Below are positions 60,960 to 64,000 of a stretch of DNA of 64,000 bases, piece after piece (the first letter of the stretch is position 1; each line of letters begins with the position of its first letter). Position numbers and translations under genes: made by a program. The stretch covers positions 310,001-374,000 of the forward strand of contig JAVYIG010000641.1 of assembly GCA_035222895.1 (NCBI GenBank), given 5' to 3'. The notes beneath the pieces are model-generated. The model ran no database searches. It saw only the letters and a list, made by a program, of their open reading frames with translations, and had not been told where the DNA came from. This DNA is from Strongylocentrotus droebachiensis (Eukaryota; Echinodermata; Echinoidea; Camarodonta; Strongylocentrotidae).

Positions 60960-61740
60960 TTTGGAGGAAGAATTTAGTAGTGAAACTTTCCAAGCCCGAT
61001 AATAATACCAAGGTGAACCGGTTTGTATCAAAATTACCGAGGAAGCATATTCCATATTGAAGGTACCACGAAGTACCTAAAACTACGAAGAGGCAGTACT
61101 ATATTAAGAACCCGTTACTGTATTTGTAATGGTCAATGATAGTACAGATGATAGGATATGTTAGAGTGTTATCGTAGTGCGAATACAGGTCTTTATGTGC
61201 TCAGCATCGGTCAAAACTAAATTACATTTAGATTTTAGAAATACGAGTTTTGGAATTTTGATATTATCATTTTTTTGCAAAACGTTTTCCTTTACTTTTA
61301 TTCCTAATTTGCTGTTGGTTGCTGTGAAATTAAATTAAACTGTACGTGTTACACCTAACAATAGAGAATCCATTGTAATGATGGTGCATTATGTTTTGAA
61401 AGCAAATAATGCTACGCGGTTGGATGCAGGTTAGCAAAGAAGAACGATTTTCTAACAAAAGTTTGTTCTGCATGTTTATGGGTTCATGGCTGTATAATAT
61501 ATTTGATGAATTAAGAAATACAATGTAGTGATAGAGAGAGTTTGGTTAATGCTCATCAATGTATTCTGATTGTCGACATTATTTCCGGGGGATTTATTCT
61601 ATTACAGTATTTAGGCAAACAGTGCAAATCTAAATATTGTATTACCGTCAAAGTGTTTTTTTTTAAATCCTTTTAACTGAATCCGATATCCTACAGAAAT
61701 GATATGATTCAATTGTTTCAGGATTATGATTCAGGAGTGT
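60960..61740. repeat. R1 dispersed repeat, copy e (partial)
   Basis: Shares CCGATAATAATACCA, GTGCATTATGTTTTGAAA, CATGTTTATGGGTTCATGGC and GACATTATTTCCGGGGGATT with the other copies, then diverges at GTTTCAGGATTATGA. Confidence 0.65.
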
Positions 61741-61815
61741 CTGTTTCTCGGCATTGATGATGGCAAGCTTCTCAGTTAGGAACAGGTTGCATATCTTCGT
61801 TTAACTGGAGTACGT

Positions 61816-62100
61816 TTGGGCCTTGCTGGGGATCGACCAATCGATGGTGTAAGGGGTGCTTTGCTGTTTGAGTTGCCAAATAGTTGCCAAGTTGCCAAGG
61901 CACACAGCAAGCAGATTTCATCCAGTGATGACCAAACCAAACCAAGCCAAAAACCTGCAACTGCCGAAAAAAAGAATGTGTGCTCCCTACAAGGAAACTG
62001 CACGGCCGGCAGCATCGTCTACAGTGCCAAAGTCTCCAGTCCAGAAAGCCCTAAGCAATTTATTGGACTCGCCGAGCCCCTGTTCAAGCTGAGGTATGGC
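61816..62100 (+). pseudogene. Probable Penelope-type GIY-YIG endonuclease fragment
   Basis: An open frame of about 95 codons. Its 3' part, NVCSLQGNCTAGSIVYSAKV followed by KQFIGLAEPLFKLRYG, resembles the region around the GIY-YIG motif in Penelope-like elements (Cys-x5-Cys, then IVY.A.V, then .YIGL...FK.RY). Cut by a hAT-like insertion at 62101. The upstream half is not recognised. Assignment rests on short motifs. Confidence 0.5.
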
Positions 62101-62400
62101 CAGGCGCGTACGCAGGGGGGGGGGGGGGTCGAACCCCCTAAAATTATGCTAATGGGTGACCTAAAAAAGGTGACCTTACCCCCCCCCCCCCAACGGAACG
62201 AAATCTCGATCGGTCAAATTTTCAAATTTCAGGACCCCCCCCAAACAAAAATGTCCTCTTACCTCCCCCCCCCCCCCCCCACCACCCCCCCCCCCCCCCC
62301 CCGCTTATTCAGCGGCTGGCTGAATCGCTGCGAAATCGTTGGGACAAAACAAAAAATGTCCTCTAACCCCCCCCCCCCCCCCTCCCCCCTCCTACAATCA
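62101..62400. mobile_element. hAT-like G/C-run insertion
   Basis: Starts CAGGCGCGTACGCAGG, identical to the left end of the element at 46790, and shares CTTATTCAGCGGCTGGCTGA with it. Long C runs. The right TIR is not seen, so it is probably truncated or rearranged. Confidence 0.65.
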
Positions 62401-62409
62401 TCATGATGA

Positions 62410-62748
62410 TTGTATTCAGATATAGCTGAAAGCATCATTCGCACCCATTTCGACATAGAAAGCAGAGTTGAGCGCGCCCATAGAGATGGAAAAAAGGTCG
62501 AGGATAGGCCACGTCATGTCCTGATGAAGCTGCTATCCTATCGAGATAAAGTGAACATAATGCGGAAACATAGAGAGGCTCTGAAAGATAAGAATTTCTT
62601 CATTATAGATGACCACACGCCCGTCGACCTGCGAGAGAAGCAAAAATGGAGCAAACAAGTCCGAGATCTGTACCAAGCAGGCACTAGACTCCGATTTTAC
62701 GCTGGAAAATGGCGCCAAGCGGGTGGTACTCCGTTCAAAATTGAATAA
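62410..62748 (+). pseudogene. L1-type ORF1 C-terminal fragment (RNA-binding region)
   Basis: 113 codons open to a TAA. ESRVERAHRDGKK, RPRHVLMKLLSYRDKVNIMR and KNFFIIDDHTPVDLREKQKW, then AGTRLRFYAGKW, follow the pattern of L1 ORF1p: RRM-like (E.AHR.G....RPR.I..K...Y.D...I) followed by the C-terminal domain. No start codon and no upstream ORF1 part. It could come from the same LINE family as 35865-41442, which lacks this portion. Confidence 0.65.
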
Positions 62749-64000
62749 GTATATACCTTTTCACCTTTGTCGAATCGTGATTTTACATTATACTTGAAGA
62801 TGCTTTTATAAGCTCATTATATTCTTCATACCCGAAAGAGGTATGATGCATCTCGTTTGTATTGAAACAAACACTTCTTGATAAACTATATACATGTGAA
62901 TTTCAATGACTAGGTTTGTATTAGTTATTGATACATTAATCTAGTTTAACACGAAAGTGTTTTGTGTTTTTTGTTCTTATTTGGTTTGTCTTTCTTCAAG
63001 CATTCTTATCATACATCCATTACTTACGCATGTAAAATACACTTTAAGGTTAGTTTTGCTTGGTACGATGTTCTAGGTGTATTTATGCATACAGGGGCTA
63101 GTATGTCAAAATATATTATGATAATTCATATTCACATGATACAATTTGGGTTTGGTTTTGCTTGATATGCTATTCTGGATGTATTTATGCATACAGGCAT
63201 TTAAGCTTATGTAGGAATATATTATGATAGTTTATGATAATTCACTTTCTCATGATACACAATGAGAACTTTAAGTGTTCTTCGTTTGTTATTCAATTTA
63301 AAGAATACTCATTTATATGCATGTATGTGTCTACTTAATACATCTAGTATAACTCAAATTTCATTAAGGAGACGCATACTTCACATGCACAAGTTAAACT
63401 TATGAGCGTTTATAGCATGGTTTATAGTACCCGTTTTTTCATCATAAATCGCGAGCCACAAATGTATAAATGTTGAAATATAAACATGTATACAATTTAA
63501 ATATGATTTGCAAAGCATATTGCTCAATAAATTATGCATATTGTTATTCTGGTGTGATAAGCCATTTGTCACATCGAACACCCAAGATGCTGGTGATAAT
63601 ATCATATGCTTTTGCGTAAGATAATTAGGGGTACATGTTTCATAATGTTGTGATATTTTTCTATTTTCAATCACATCAATGATAATTTATAAAGGCAAAT
63701 CAAACCTGCCCAATGTGTTAGGCCTGCGTTTCAAGGATACATTTTGTAATTATTAGTACTTACTAACAAGTTTTACACATGAGCCTTTATTTGTATAGAT
63801 ACATTTATAACTAAATGTAAGGTATTCATGGGTGGCTTGCATAGATAGAACATACACAATGTTCTTGGACGGTGCGGACTATTTCACATGACCTGTGTCG
63901 TTGATTGAATGGTCCTTTTTCGTGATTTAATCTTTGTTGGCTGCCTCGCTACGGGTCTGTTCTTTCGCCTGCTACGGGTGATTGTGTTTCGGTGGTCGGG
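62749..64000. other. AT-rich end of window, no gene seen
   Basis: Contains a roughly 102-bp imperfect direct duplication near 63054-63265 (GTATTTATGCATACAGG and ATATATTATGATA recur in each). No exon, RNA gene or terminal-repeat element recognised. Confidence 0.5.

Noticed and set aside
1-64000. CRISPR arrays, operons, rRNA genes, phage or bacterial defence systems
   Set aside because: No such structures were seen; gene architecture is animal, with spliced genes and transposons throughout.

Overview
ORGANISM. The window looks like animal nuclear DNA, most likely from a marine invertebrate deuterostome and probably a sea urchin. This is inferred from two spliced genes with long AT-rich introns, a RanGAP1 with the animal-type SUMO-target C-terminal domain, a tRNA-derived SINE of a kind common in marine invertebrates, and a dense mixture of MITEs, LINEs and poly-G-rich hAT-like repeats. 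Nothing here is bacterial or operonic. I cannot fix the species from the sequence alone. LEFT THIRD (about 1-23.4 kb). A complete RANGAP1 gene lies on the minus strand. I could rebuild it as 16 exons in one open frame (573 codons plus stop) from the ATG at 23364 to the TGA at 3771. Its introns hold many small mobile elements and three decayed partial duplications of its own exons 4, 5 and 15. A possible last exon of an unrelated plus-strand gene sits at 1114-1191. MIDDLE (23.4-33.4 kb). This is intergenic and filled mainly by three copies (a, b, c) of a long non-coding repeat family here called R1, plus fold-back elements. RIGHT HALF (33.5-55.4 kb). A plus-strand gene, not recognised as a named gene, encodes a secreted protein. 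The model has ten coding exons, every intron in phase 1, and 351 codons. It reads signal peptide, two-cysteine N-terminal exon, Thr/Ser-rich mucin-like segment built from tandemly duplicated 75-nt exons (order A-B-A-B-A-A), and a C-terminal exon resembling LDL-receptor class B (YWTD) blades. Its 12.8-kb first intron contains a CR1-like LINE split by a 5.6-kb Tx1/L1-like LINE with a perfect 10-bp target-site duplication, then two terminal-inverted-repeat elements with internal tandem arrays. RIGHT END (55.4-64 kb). More R1 copies (d, e), a GC-rich hAT-like family here called R2, a probable Penelope-type endonuclease fragment, a hAT-like insertion and an L1-type ORF1 C-terminal fragment. HOW THE PARTS RELATE. 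RANGAP1 and the mucin-like gene are transcribed divergently, about 10 kb apart, with no sign of a shared function. The most unusual feature is the expanding phase-1 exon array of the mucin-like/YWTD gene. The gene models come from manual splicing of the sequence and were not checked against transcripts.
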